Shown here: piece by piece, positions 7,563 through 15,138 of the stretch
Numbering within the stretch: the stretch's first letter is position 1
Layout: each line of letters opens with the position of its first letter
Source: a virus
DNA length: 40,378 bases
Direction: 5' to 3' (one strand)
IMG/VR virus record: IMGVR_UViG_3300049459_000320
Coordinates: 1 to 40,378 of that record
Translations under genes and position numbers: made by a program
Notes under the pieces: generated by a model
Told to the model about the DNA's origin: nothing
The model's database searches: none
The model's input: the letters and a program-made list of their open reading frames with translations, nothing else

Positions 7563-8057
7563 ATGATCCTCAAAAAATTCAACGGTCCGAAATCCCTGGA
7601 TGTGATCCGCGCCCAGTGCGCGTCCCAAGACCTAATACTTGAAGCAAAGAGATATGAAGATGACGGCAGTGACTACGTTACCGTTTACTCGCCGAAGGCG
7701 CCCGATGCACGCGTGTTATTTTCAACTGTGACAGGCTACTTCTTCGGCGTGACTGACCGCAGCCTTGAATTTAGCTCCGACGACCAGCTTGACGGTGTTT
7801 CGTGGTTCGACGCGCTGCTGGACTTTTTCCTGGAGCCGCTGCTGGACGAAAAAATCAAGGAACTCGGCCTCGATATACCGCTTGATGTCGGGGCCTTCCG
7901 TGATCTGGTTAATGCGGTGGCGGGCGTCGAGTCGCCGGCCGATAACGCCGCGCCGCTCAACCTGGGCGAGCTGGCCTTTGAGGCAGCTACTCCCACGGGC
8001 GTCCACGCGGTGCCGTACGACGGCTACACGACCAAACTGCATAAGGGCATATCATGA
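7563..8057 (+). CDS. Hypothetical early phage protein, acidic
   Basis: A 164-residue acidic protein with a good AGGAG site eleven bases upstream of its ATG. The N-terminal half looks alpha/beta (KSLDVIRAQCASQDLILEAK, SDYVTVYSPKAPDARVLFS), followed by the helical segment WFDALLDFFLEPLLDEKIKE. No known catalytic motif or membrane segment. It is the first rightward gene after the palindromic spacer and its stop overlaps the gemA start (ATGA), so it probably opens a gemA-mor subtranscript. Confidence 0.65.
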   Translation: MILKKFNGPKSLDVIRAQCASQDLILEAKRYEDDGSDYVTVYSPKAPDARVLFSTVTGYFFGVTDRSLEFSSDDQLDGVSWFDALLDFFLEPLLDEKIKELGLDIPLDVGAFRDLVNAVAGVESPADNAAPLNLGELAFEAATPTGVHAVPYDGYTTKLHKGIS

Positions 8058-8539
8058 AAGCCCTGGGAACTGCCGAGGATATCCGGCGCCGCGAGATGGC
8101 CACGATCCACGTGGCCAAGAAGGAGCTGCAGCTCGACGAAGACGCCTATCGCGATCTGATGCTCACCGTCACCGGTAAAACCAGTTCGGCCCAGCTGGAC
8201 TGGCAAGGCCGCAAGAAGCTGCTCGATCACTTCAAGAAGCTGGGCTTCAGGGTCAAGGGCAGCAAGAACGACAGGCCGGCGCCGAAGGTCGGCGGCGACC
8301 GCCAGGCGCAGATGGGTAAGATCGGCGCGCTGCTGGCCGATGCGGGCCGTCCTTGGGCCTACGCGGACGGTGTGGCCAAGCGGCTGTTCGCCTCAAGCAC
8401 CAAGGTGGAACGCATCGAGTTCTGCGACGGCGCGCACCTGGCCAAGGTGATCGCCGCCATGTCCATCGACGCCACGCGCCGCAGCGAACGCACTGCGCCG
8501 GCCAAACCATCCACACAGGAGAGTGATCATGGAACCTGA
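8054..8539 (+). CDS. gemA: GemA-like regulatory protein (gp16/DUF1018)
   Basis: A 161-residue member of the Mu gp16/GemA family (DUF1018). It contains IHVAKKELQLDEDAYRDLM, TGKTSSAQLDWQGRKKLLDHF and KIGALLADAGRPWAYADGVAKR, all typical of the family. In Mu, GemA modulates host gene expression and DNA relaxation during the lytic cycle. ATG 8054 overlaps the previous stop and the gene overlaps mor by 11 bp. The C-terminal 20 residues are low-complexity. Confidence 0.88.
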   Translation: MKALGTAEDIRRREMATIHVAKKELQLDEDAYRDLMLTVTGKTSSAQLDWQGRKKLLDHFKKLGFRVKGSKNDRPAPKVGGDRQAQMGKIGALLADAGRPWAYADGVAKRLFASSTKVERIEFCDGAHLAKVIAAMSIDATRRSERTAPAKPSTQESDHGT

Positions 8540-8966
8540 TGTTTCCCACTTGCCGGACAGCGCCCAACGCCTGGTCGCGTTGATCGGCTTACCAGCGACG
8601 GTGGTGCTGGTGGAGAAGCACGGCGGCAAAGAGGTGAGGCTGTATGTACGCGGCGACAGCGTCAAGCGCCTGGGCGAGGTAATCGGGCAGCAAGCAGCCG
8701 AGCGCTTGCATGACTACTTCGGCAGGGAGCCGTTTGATGTCCCTCGCTGCACGGCGGCGTTAAAAGGTCTGCGCAATACGAAGATCCATGCGACATACGA
8801 TCAGATGACCGCGACAGCGGGTTTATCAGGTCGCACTGCCGTCCATACCATCGTCGAACAGTTCGGCCTCACCGAACGCCAGGTCTGGCGCATTCTCAAG
8901 ATGTCGAGTGCGCCCCGCCAGGCTAAACAAAAACCGGTCGACACTCGCCAGCTCAGTCTGATCTAA
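8529..8966 (+). CDS. mor: Mor-family late transcription activator
   Basis: A 145-residue Mor/C-family activator. ATG 8529 is chosen over the in-frame GTG at 8523 because AGGAGAG lies just upstream. The N-terminal dimerisation region includes GLPATVVLVEKHGGKEVRLYV; the C-terminal helix-turn-helix is VHTIVEQFGLTERQVWRIL. In Mu, Mor turns on the middle promoter for C, and C turns on the late genes. Only one Mor/C-type gene is visible here, so it probably activates the late operon directly, as proposed for BcepMu-like phages. It ends 127 bp before the holin. Confidence 0.88.
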   Translation: MEPDVSHLPDSAQRLVALIGLPATVVLVEKHGGKEVRLYVRGDSVKRLGEVIGQQAAERLHDYFGREPFDVPRCTAALKGLRNTKIHATYDQMTATAGLSGRTAVHTIVEQFGLTERQVWRILKMSSAPRQAKQKPVDTRQLSLI

Positions 8967-8979
8967 TACCCTCCCACCC

Positions 8980-9007
8980 TGACAGCGCGGCGCCGCCGCT
9001 GCTGTCA
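8980..9007. promoter_or_regulatory. Hairpin/dyad after mor, possible Mor target
   Basis: TGACAGC (8980-8986) and GCTGTCA (9001-9007) are perfect inverted repeats around a GC-rich centre that can pair further with one bulge. No T-run follows, so it is either a Rho-dependent or weak early terminator, or a dyad operator for the late activator. It lies 13 bp after the mor stop and about 87 bp before the holin. Confidence 0.45.
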
Positions 9008-9055
9008 CATGTCCCCCTGTAGTCTCCTCGCGCGCATGCGTACTCTGGTAACTCT

Positions 9056-9078
9056 CGCTTCATCCGAAGCGGGGTTTT
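9056..9078 (+). terminator. Hairpin with short T-run before lysis genes
   Basis: CGCTTC (9056-9061), loop ATCC, GAAGCG (9066-9071), then GGGTTTT. This is a short intrinsic-terminator shape 16 bp before the holin ATG. It would end early transcripts, or attenuate late ones if the late promoter lies upstream of it. Confidence 0.5.
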
Positions 9079-9093
9079 CCAAAGAGGCCCGCG

Positions 9094-9468
9094 ATGAAGC
9101 GCTTTTGCAACTTAGGTCAGGTAGTCCGGGCGGCAGGTGCCGTCCCGGCGTTCCTGGCATCCTTGCCGGCGCGTGCCGGCACAATCGCCACCCGCATCAA
9201 GAACCTGCGCATGCTGGGCTGGTTCCTCATCAATACCATCATGGTCGGCACGGTCTACCTGGTGGCTCCGCAGCAGATCGGCGTGCTGGTGTTTAAGGCG
9301 TGCCAAGTCACCATGTGCGGATGGATCGGCTATTGGTTCGACCGTGGCATCGCGCCGAACACGCGGCCAGCCAACCAGGCGTTGACGGCGCAGGAGCGAG
9401 CTGCGGCTAGCATCCGGCGCGCCGTCATCATCGCTGCGGCCATGATAGCCGGCGCCCTGGGAGCCTGA
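9094..9468 (+). CDS. Putative holin
   Basis: A 124-residue membrane protein at the head of the lysis cassette. Hydrophobic segments are visible at about residues 40-60 (MLGWFLINTIMVGTVYLVAP), 63-80 (GVLVFKACQVTMCGWIGYW) and 108-124 (AVIIAAAMIAGALGA), with a basic N-terminus, the pattern of small two- or three-segment phage holins. The role is inferred from topology and from the endolysin gene that follows after two bases. The C-terminal segment is short. Confidence 0.75.
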   Translation: MKRFCNLGQVVRAAGAVPAFLASLPARAGTIATRIKNLRMLGWFLINTIMVGTVYLVAPQQIGVLVFKACQVTMCGWIGYWFDRGIAPNTRPANQALTAQERAAASIRRAVIIAAAMIAGALGA

Positions 9469-9470
9469 TC

Positions 9471-10088
9471 GTGCGCGCACAGGCCATCATCGCCATCGCC
9501 CTGACCTTGCTGTCCGGCTGCGTCGTCCCGGCGCAAGCAGGCGACACCATTCCCAGGGAGTGCCTGAAGTATCGACGCGACCTGGTGCGCAACGCCCGCG
9601 AGGTATTCGGCATGGATGCGCCGGTGGCCACGCTGGCGGCGCAGATGCGTCAGGAGTCGGGCTGCAGGGCCAACGCCAAGTCGCCCTATGCCGATGGCCT
9701 GACCCAGTTCACACCGGCCACCGCCACCTGGATCGCCGGCCTGTTCCCCGAGCTGGCCAGCGCCGACGCCATGAATCCCGCCTGGGCACTGCGTGCGCAG
9801 GCCCACTACATGTATCGCCTGGTTGGCCGCGCAAACGGTGAAACCGCCTGCGACAGCATGTGGTTCGGGCTCTGGGGCTACAACGGCGGCGAAGGCTGGG
9901 TACAACGCGACAAGCGCCTGGCGGCGGCGGCCGGCGCAAATCCTCGCCGCCACGTCGACGTCGAACCGTTTAACGCCGGCCGCGCTCCCGCGATGTTCCG
10001 CGAGAACCGAGGCTACCCGGTCGCCATCATCGGCCGCTGGCAACCGCTGTTTGTTGCCGCCGGCTGGGGCGCGGGGAGCTGCCTGTGA
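9471..10088 (+). CDS. Secreted lytic transglycosylase endolysin
   Basis: A 205-residue protein with GTG start. The N-terminus is a signal sequence with a lipobox-like LLSGC at residues 14-18 and an alternative AQA cleavage site at 21-23. It could therefore be exported and tethered, or act as a SAR-like endolysin. The SLT-type lysozyme-like fold shows the probable catalytic glutamate E62 in QMRQESGC and the family segment SPYADGLTQFTPATATW. It would cleave peptidoglycan at lysis. The stop overlaps the Rz GTG. Confidence 0.85.
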   Translation: MRAQAIIAIALTLLSGCVVPAQAGDTIPRECLKYRRDLVRNAREVFGMDAPVATLAAQMRQESGCRANAKSPYADGLTQFTPATATWIAGLFPELASADAMNPAWALRAQAHYMYRLVGRANGETACDSMWFGLWGYNGGEGWVQRDKRLAAAAGANPRRHVDVEPFNAGRAPAMFRENRGYPVAIIGRWQPLFVAAGWGAGSCL

Positions 10089-10582
10089 CGCGCTATACGC
10101 CTGTCGTCGAGTGTCTGGTGTTCCTGGCACTGCTCTTCGCCTCCTACAAGTTCGGCGTCCACAACGCCGAGATGGCGTGCGAGGCCGCCAAGATCAAGCC
10201 GCTGCAGCAATCCATCGCGGTCCACAACGCGAAGGCCGCTCGCGGCCTGCAGGTGGAAAAGCAAACCGTGGTCGACGTCGCCCAAACCGACGCCGTCTTC
10301 GACCAAATTGACATGGAAGTAAAAAAATATGAACAAAGCCATCCCGCCGCTGCTGGTTGCGGCCTTGATGCTGACGGGCTGCGCCTCTGGCGCGCCGCCA
10401 ATGCCGGCACCGAACCTGACGACGCCGGCCAGTCTGACGCAAGCGTGTCCCAAGGAACTGCCCCAGCCGGCCAGCGGCAAGGAGCCGGACCTGCTGGCCA
10501 ACCACACGCTGGCGGCACGGATTTACCACAAGTGCCGCAAGACGTTCCTCGGCCTGGTCAAGTGGCAGGAGGTGACCGATGA
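10085..10582 (+). CDS. Rz: Rz-like inner-membrane spanin
   Basis: A 165-residue protein with a GTG start overlapping the endolysin stop. One N-terminal membrane anchor (about residues 8-22, VECLVFLALLFASYKFG) is followed by a periplasmic helix to about residue 85. The C-terminal half is Gly/Ala/Pro/Gln-rich because it is read in the alternative frame over Rz1. With the embedded lipoprotein it forms the spanin pair that fuses the inner and outer membranes in the last lysis step. Similarity is by architecture, as usual for spanins. Confidence 0.75.
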   Translation: MTRYTPVVECLVFLALLFASYKFGVHNAEMACEAAKIKPLQQSIAVHNAKAARGLQVEKQTVVDVAQTDAVFDQIDMEVKKYEQSHPAAAGCGLDADGLRLWRAANAGTEPDDAGQSDASVSQGTAPAGQRQGAGPAGQPHAGGTDLPQVPQDVPRPGQVAGGDR

Positions 10583-10595
10583 CACAGCTGATTGA
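10329..10595 (+). CDS. Rz1: Rz1-like outer-membrane spanin lipoprotein
   Basis: An 88-residue lipoprotein encoded in another frame inside Rz. Signal peptide MNKAIPPLLVAALML leads to the lipobox LTGC with C18 as the lipidated cysteine, then a Pro-rich mature part (PPMPAPNLTTP) and a C-terminal KWQEVTDD. It starts inside Rz and ends 13 bases beyond the Rz stop, overlapping the TraR-like gene. The embedded arrangement is the classical spanin layout. Confidence 0.85.
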   Translation: MNKAIPPLLVAALMLTGCASGAPPMPAPNLTTPASLTQACPKELPQPASGKEPDLLANHTLAARIYHKCRKTFLGLVKWQEVTDDTAD

Positions 10596-10824
10596 CAAGG
10601 GTAGCGAGGCTGGGGAGTACTTCCTCTCGGACTCGCTCGATGCCCAACGTATCCGCGCCGCTCAGGGTCTTGATCCGAACGGCGTTTCCGCGCACGACTG
10701 CGCGGTGTGCCTGGAACCGATCTCGCGCGCTCGCCGCGCGGCGGTACCAGGCGTCCAAACCTGCATCGAATGCCAGATCGAGATCGAGCACGCGGAGCAC
10801 GTGGCGAACGGCGGCCACCGATGA
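10579..10824 (+). CDS. TraR/DksA-type zinc-finger protein
   Basis: An 81-residue protein with a C4 zinc finger: C41-x2-C44 and C62-x2-C65 (CAVC ... CIEC), with the typical ARRAAVPGVQTC between the pairs. TraR/DksA proteins bind the RNA polymerase secondary channel and alter promoter output; phage copies are common after lysis genes. ATG 10579 overlaps the Rz stop (ATGA) while Rz1 is still open, and the gene's own stop overlaps the next ATG. Confidence 0.85.
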   Translation: MTQLIDKGSEAGEYFLSDSLDAQRIRAAQGLDPNGVSAHDCAVCLEPISRARRAAVPGVQTCIECQIEIEHAEHVANGGHR

Positions 10825-11171
10825 ACAACGTCGAGCTTCCAATATGGCAGGCCATCGCGCTGTTGATCGCCTTCTTTGGCGCGGTCATGGTCTGGGGGAA
10901 GTTGCTGTTCTCCCAGTTTGAAAAGCGTCTGGCCGAACGCTTCAAAGCCCACGACGACACGCTGGTCCGCTTCATGGCGGATCAAGGCACTGCGGCAAAG
11001 CAGGTGCAGGAACTCGAGCGGAGTTTCCTGCTGTTCCGGGGCGACATGCCGAACCAGTATGTCCGTCGCGACGATTTTATCCGCAACCAAACCGTGATCG
11101 AAGCGAAGCTGGATTCCATATCCCAGCGCGTCGAGAACATTCAATTGAGAGGCCAAGCAACCCATGGTTGA
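10821..11171 (+). CDS. gp25-like membrane coiled-coil protein (DUF2730-type)
   Basis: A 116-residue protein from ATG 10821 (ATGA overlap); a longer frame from 10707 is a shadow of the zinc-finger gene. It has an N-terminal membrane helix (about residues 7-28, WQAIALLIAFFGAVMVWGKL) and then a long amphipathic coiled coil (QVQELERSFLLFRGD, IEAKLDSISQRVENI). Position and architecture match Mu gp25 (DUF2730 type), just before the terminase genes. Function not established. Confidence 0.7.
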   Translation: MNNVELPIWQAIALLIAFFGAVMVWGKLLFSQFEKRLAERFKAHDDTLVRFMADQGTAAKQVQELERSFLLFRGDMPNQYVRRDDFIRNQTVIEAKLDSISQRVENIQLRGQATHG

Positions 11172-11472
11172 CCACGAAAAAATCCGCCGCGAGTCGCTTC
11201 GCTGGTATCTGCTGCTGACGCTGCACAACGCTTCGCCCGTCGGCTGCTATGAAGAAGTTCTGCACCAGACGCTGATCGCGATCTATCCCGACACCACCCT
11301 GGTCGAGATCCGCAAGGAGCTGACGTACCTGGAGCACCGTGTCCTGGTCGGCATCAAGCGCGAGGCCGCTGGCCGCTGGTATGCCGACCTGGCGCGCTAC
11401 GGCACTGACCTGGTGGAGTACACCATCGACTGCGAACCAGGCATCGCCCGTCCAGTCAAGAACTGGGGCTGA
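11164..11472 (+). CDS. Mu gp26-like protein
   Basis: A 102-residue protein with a winged-helix-like pattern (RESLRWYLLLTLHNASPVG, TTLVEIRKELTYLEHRVLVG, then GRWYADLARYGTDLVEYT). This is the form of the small Mu gp26 family preceding gp27. Start ATG 11164 overlaps the upstream gene by 8 bp. It may act with the terminase small subunit, but this is inferred only from the fixed gene order. Confidence 0.75.
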   Translation: MVDHEKIRRESLRWYLLLTLHNASPVGCYEEVLHQTLIAIYPDTTLVEIRKELTYLEHRVLVGIKREAAGRWYADLARYGTDLVEYTIDCEPGIARPVKNWG

Positions 11473-11474
11473 CA

Positions 11475-12014
11475 GTGGCTCCCCGTTCCAAAGTCGAGCA
11501 ATTACCGGTCGAGCTGAAACAATGGCTCGACGAGAAGCTTGTGGCCAGCGCCTTCGCTGGCTACGACGCGCTGGAGGCTGAACTCAACGAGCGCCTGCAG
11601 GCGGCCGGCGCCGACTTCCGCGTCGGAAAGTCCAGCATCCACCGCTATGGCAGCAGCTTTGAGGACAAGCTCAAGAGCCTCAAGCTGGTAAGCGAACAGG
11701 CACGCGCCATGATCGGCGGCGCGCCGGATGAGGAAGACGCCGTCAGCCAGGCGTTAATCCGCATGACCCAGGAGAAGCTGTTTAACGTCGTGCTGGACCT
11801 GAACGTCGATCCCACGAAACTCAACCTGGCGAGCGTCACCCGCGCCATCGCAGACCTGTCGCGCGCGTCGATCAGCAACAAGAAGTACGCCACCGAGGTC
11901 AAGAGCCGGGCTGAAGCCGCCGCCGCATCCGTCGTATCCGTGGCCAGGAAGGCCGGCCTGACTCCCGAGGCGGTGCAGAACATCCGCCGCGAAATCCTGG
12001 GGATCCCTGGATGA
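11475..12014 (+). CDS. gp27-like terminase small subunit (DUF3486)
   Basis: A 179-residue member of DUF3486, the Mu gp27 family regarded as the small terminase subunit that recognises packaging DNA. Typical features are the helical N-terminus (VEQLPVELKQWLDEKLVA), the segment VGKSSIHRYGSSFEDKLKS and the terminal GLTPEAVQNIRREILGI. The GTG start follows the previous stop by two bases, and the last bases overlap the large subunit start. Confidence 0.88.
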   Translation: MAPRSKVEQLPVELKQWLDEKLVASAFAGYDALEAELNERLQAAGADFRVGKSSIHRYGSSFEDKLKSLKLVSEQARAMIGGAPDEEDAVSQALIRMTQEKLFNVVLDLNVDPTKLNLASVTRAIADLSRASISNKKYATEVKSRAEAAAASVVSVARKAGLTPEAVQNIRREILGIPG

Positions 12015-13558
12015 CGACTCAAGCGCTGGCCGTTCACAAGACCGAGGCACCTACTGTCCTGCTGCCATATCAGCAGGCATGGGTTGCCGACCAGTCGCAG
12101 GTCAAGATTTGTGAGAAGAGCCGCCGGGTCGGCATCTCCTGGGCCGAAGCATGCGACGCGGCATTGACAGGCTCCTCCAGTCGCGAAGCCGGCGGCGACG
12201 ATACCTGGTACATCGGCTACAACCAGGACATGGCCAAGGAATTCATCCTGGATGCGGCGATGTGGGCCAAGCATTATCAACTCGCCGCCAGTGCCATGGA
12301 GGAATCCGTCTTCATCGACCAGGGCGACGATGGGGATAAGCACATCCTGACCTTCGGCATCACCTTTGCCTCCGGCTTCCGCGTCACCGCTCTGTCAAGC
12401 CGGCCGTCCAACCTGCGCGGCAAACAGGGGCGCGTGGTGATCGACGAAGCAGCCTTTCACAACGATCTTGCCGGCCTCATCAAGGCAGCTATGGCGCTCC
12501 TGATGTGGGGAGGCCGCGTCAGAATCATTTCAACACACGACGGGGATACCAATGCATTTAATGAAGTGGTGCAGGACTGCCGCGCCGGCAAATTGCCCTA
12601 TGCGGTCCATCGGATCGAATTCAACGCGGCGGTGGAACAGGGCTTATACCGCCGGATCTGCCTGTCAACATCGAAGGCCTGGACGCCGGAAGGCGAAGCG
12701 GCGTGGTGCGCGGGCATACGGGCGTTTTACTCAGCGAATGCAGCGGAAGAGCTTGACGTCATCCCCGGAACCGGCGCCGGCTCCTATCTACCACGTGTAG
12801 TCATCGAGTCGTGCATGCAGCCTGGCATACCGGTCGTGCGCCTCAAGCTTGACGATGGCTTCACTCTCCTGCCGCAGCATATCCGCGAGGCCGAGACTCG
12901 CGACTGGTGCGATGAGCACCTGGCACCGCTGCTGGCCAAGCTCGATCCGAACCTCGACCACTACTTCGGCGAGGACTTCGCCAGGACGGGCGACTTGACC
13001 GACATCTGGCCGCTGGTTGAAACCCGCGACCTGCGCCTCGTGACGCCTTTCCTGCTCGAGCTGCGCAATGTGCCGTTTGAACAGCAAAAGCAAATCCTGT
13101 TCTACCTGGTCGACCGTCTACCGCGATTCCGCGCTGGCGCGATGGACGCGCGCGGCAATGGCCAGTACCTGGCCGAGGTGGCGATGCAGCGCTATGGCGC
13201 CCAACGCATCGCCCAGGTGATGCTGTCGGTCGCCTGGTACCGCGAGAACATGCCGCCGCTTAAAGCAGCCTTTGAGGACCGGTCGCTGGTCATTCCCAAG
13301 GACGCCGACGTGCTGGGCGATCTGCGGTCCCTCAAGATCGTCCAGGGCGTGGCCAAGGTGCCTGACAACGGTCACACCCAGGGAAGCGACGGCCTGATGC
13401 GTCACGGCGACTCGGCCATCGCGCTGGCCATGGCGAAGTATGCGGTGGATCAGATGACGTTCTCTGGTGCCTGCGAAGGCTTTGAATCCATCCCCAAGCG
13501 AGGCCAGTCCAACGGCTCCGACGACTACAACGAATCCAGCTCACGGAGCATGATATGA
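12011..13558 (+). CDS. Mu gp28-like terminase large subunit
   Basis: A 515-residue packaging ATPase/nuclease. The divergent Walker A is KSRRVGISWA (about residues 36-45) and Walker B is RVVIDEAAFH (D145, E146), the form seen in FluMu/Mu gp28 proteins, with the coupling motif ISTHDGD downstream. The C-terminal half (GEDFARTGDLTDIWPLVE onward) fits an RNase H-like nuclease for headful cutting. Overlaps of 4 bp on both sides indicate a coupled operon. Confidence 0.93.
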   Translation: MTTQALAVHKTEAPTVLLPYQQAWVADQSQVKICEKSRRVGISWAEACDAALTGSSSREAGGDDTWYIGYNQDMAKEFILDAAMWAKHYQLAASAMEESVFIDQGDDGDKHILTFGITFASGFRVTALSSRPSNLRGKQGRVVIDEAAFHNDLAGLIKAAMALLMWGGRVRIISTHDGDTNAFNEVVQDCRAGKLPYAVHRIEFNAAVEQGLYRRICLSTSKAWTPEGEAAWCAGIRAFYSANAAEELDVIPGTGAGSYLPRVVIESCMQPGIPVVRLKLDDGFTLLPQHIREAETRDWCDEHLAPLLAKLDPNLDHYFGEDFARTGDLTDIWPLVETRDLRLVTPFLLELRNVPFEQQKQILFYLVDRLPRFRAGAMDARGNGQYLAEVAMQRYGAQRIAQVMLSVAWYRENMPPLKAAFEDRSLVIPKDADVLGDLRSLKIVQGVAKVPDNGHTQGSDGLMRHGDSAIALAMAKYAVDQMTFSGACEGFESIPKRGQSNGSDDYNESSSRSMI

Positions 13559-15138
13559 GTACCCTGGTTGACCAAAACGGCAAACCGTTCAAGAGCGACG
13601 CGATGGACGAGCCGCAAACGTCCCGCATCGCCACGCTACAGAATCAATACCTGGCGCCGATGCTGGGCGGCCTGACTCCGGCGCGTCTGGCCAACATCAT
13701 GCGGGAGGCTGACAACGGCAATTTGATCGACCAGCATCGCCTGTTCGCCGACATGGAGGAGCGAGACGGCCACTTGCGCGCCGAGATGGACAAGCGCAAG
13801 AACTCGGTCGCCGGCTTGCCCTGGTCCATCGTTCCGCCGCGTAACCCGAGCGCTGCGGAGAAGAAAGCAGCCGAGTGGGTCACCGAGGTGCTCACCGACG
13901 CAGCCGGCCCGCTGGAGGAGCTGATCGTGTCGTTGATGGACGCCATCGGTCACGGCTACGCCCCCGTCGAGCTGGAGTGGCACCAGGAGGGCAAGTTCCG
14001 CCTTCCGCAGTACCATCCACGGCCGCAGGAGTGGTTCACCCTGGACGAGACCCGGACCGACCTGCGGCTGCGCGACGGGCAGGTCCACGGCGCGCCGCTT
14101 ACCCCGTTCGGCTGGATCATGCACACGCAGAAGGATGCCAAGAGCGGCTACGGTGGCCGTTTGGGCCTGTACCGTACGCTGGTCTGGCCGTTCCTGTACA
14201 AGGCATATGCCCTGGGCGACTTCGCGGAATACCTGGAGACCTACGGCCTGCCGATCATCATCGGCAAATATTTCTCCGGTGCGTCCGGCGCCGAAAAGGC
14301 CAGCCTGATGCGCGCCGTCACCGCACTGGGACATGACGCCCGCGCGATCATGCCTGCGGAGATGACCGTCGAGATCCAGGACGTCGCCGCGAAAGGCGGC
14401 AGCGAAGCCCACATGGCGATGATGAACTGGGCCGACAAGTCGGAGAGCAAGTCGATCCTGGGCCAGACGCTGTCCGCCGACACCGGCGCCAAGGGCGGCG
14501 GCAGCTTCGCCCTGGGCAAAGTCCACAACGAGGTTCGGCACGACATCTGCATCGCTGACGCACGTCAGATCGCATCGACGCTCACCCGCGACCTGATTTA
14601 TCCGATCATCGCCGTTAATCTCCCTGGTATTGATGGCCTGGCACGCTGCCCGCGCTTCCACATTAACACCAGCACACCCGAAGACCTAGCCGCCTACGCC
14701 GACGCCTTGCCCAAGCTGATCGCCGTCGGGTTCAAAGTGCCGCGCGCCTGGGCGCAGGACAAGGTTCATATCCCGGAGCCGCAGGAAGGCGAAGACGTGC
14801 TGGCAGTGCAGCAGGCCGCCACAGTGCCAGCACCTGCCGCCAAGACCGACGATACGGCCGCGCTGAGCGCCGTGGTGCCGGCCCAGACATCGGCGCCGGC
14901 TGCCGCCAGCTTGGCCGTCACTGTGGACCAGCTGGGCCGCGCTACTGCCCCAGCTTGGGCCGATCAGGTCGCGCAGCTCTCCGCTCTGGTCGATGCCGCG
15001 CCTGACCTGGTCGCGCTGGAGGCGTCCCTGGTGGCGGCGTTCGGTGGCGCGCCCCAGGACGAGCTGGTCAGGTTGATGCAGGCCGGCTACGCGCTGGCCA
15101 CCCTGTCCGGCATGGCCGACGTCGCCGGAGGCAACTGA
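13555..15138 (+). CDS. Portal protein, Mu gp29-like (DUF935)
   Basis: A 527-residue DUF935 portal. Recognisable segments are DMEERDGHLRAEMDKRKNSV near residues 65-85, YAPVELEWHQEGKFRLPQYH and TYGLPIIIGKY. As a dodecamer it forms the DNA entry vertex and the docking site for terminase. The C-terminal 130 residues are Ala/Val/Gln-rich and probably extend into the head or neck. It overlaps its neighbours by four bases upstream and one base downstream. Confidence 0.93.
   Translation: MSTLVDQNGKPFKSDAMDEPQTSRIATLQNQYLAPMLGGLTPARLANIMREADNGNLIDQHRLFADMEERDGHLRAEMDKRKNSVAGLPWSIVPPRNPSAAEKKAAEWVTEVLTDAAGPLEELIVSLMDAIGHGYAPVELEWHQEGKFRLPQYHPRPQEWFTLDETRTDLRLRDGQVHGAPLTPFGWIMHTQKDAKSGYGGRLGLYRTLVWPFLYKAYALGDFAEYLETYGLPIIIGKYFSGASGAEKASLMRAVTALGHDARAIMPAEMTVEIQDVAAKGGSEAHMAMMNWADKSESKSILGQTLSADTGAKGGGSFALGKVHNEVRHDICIADARQIASTLTRDLIYPIIAVNLPGIDGLARCPRFHINTSTPEDLAAYADALPKLIAVGFKVPRAWAQDKVHIPEPQEGEDVLAVQQAATVPAPAAKTDDTAALSAVVPAQTSAPAAASLAVTVDQLGRATAPAWADQVAQLSALVDAAPDLVALEASLVAAFGGAPQDELVRLMQAGYALATLSGMADVAGGN

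Noticed and set aside
7448-7582. Longer leftward start for the zinc-ribbon protein with hydrophobic N-terminus
   Set aside because: The hydrophobic part is encoded by the palindromic regulatory spacer; the inner ATG at 7447 has a strong ribosome site.
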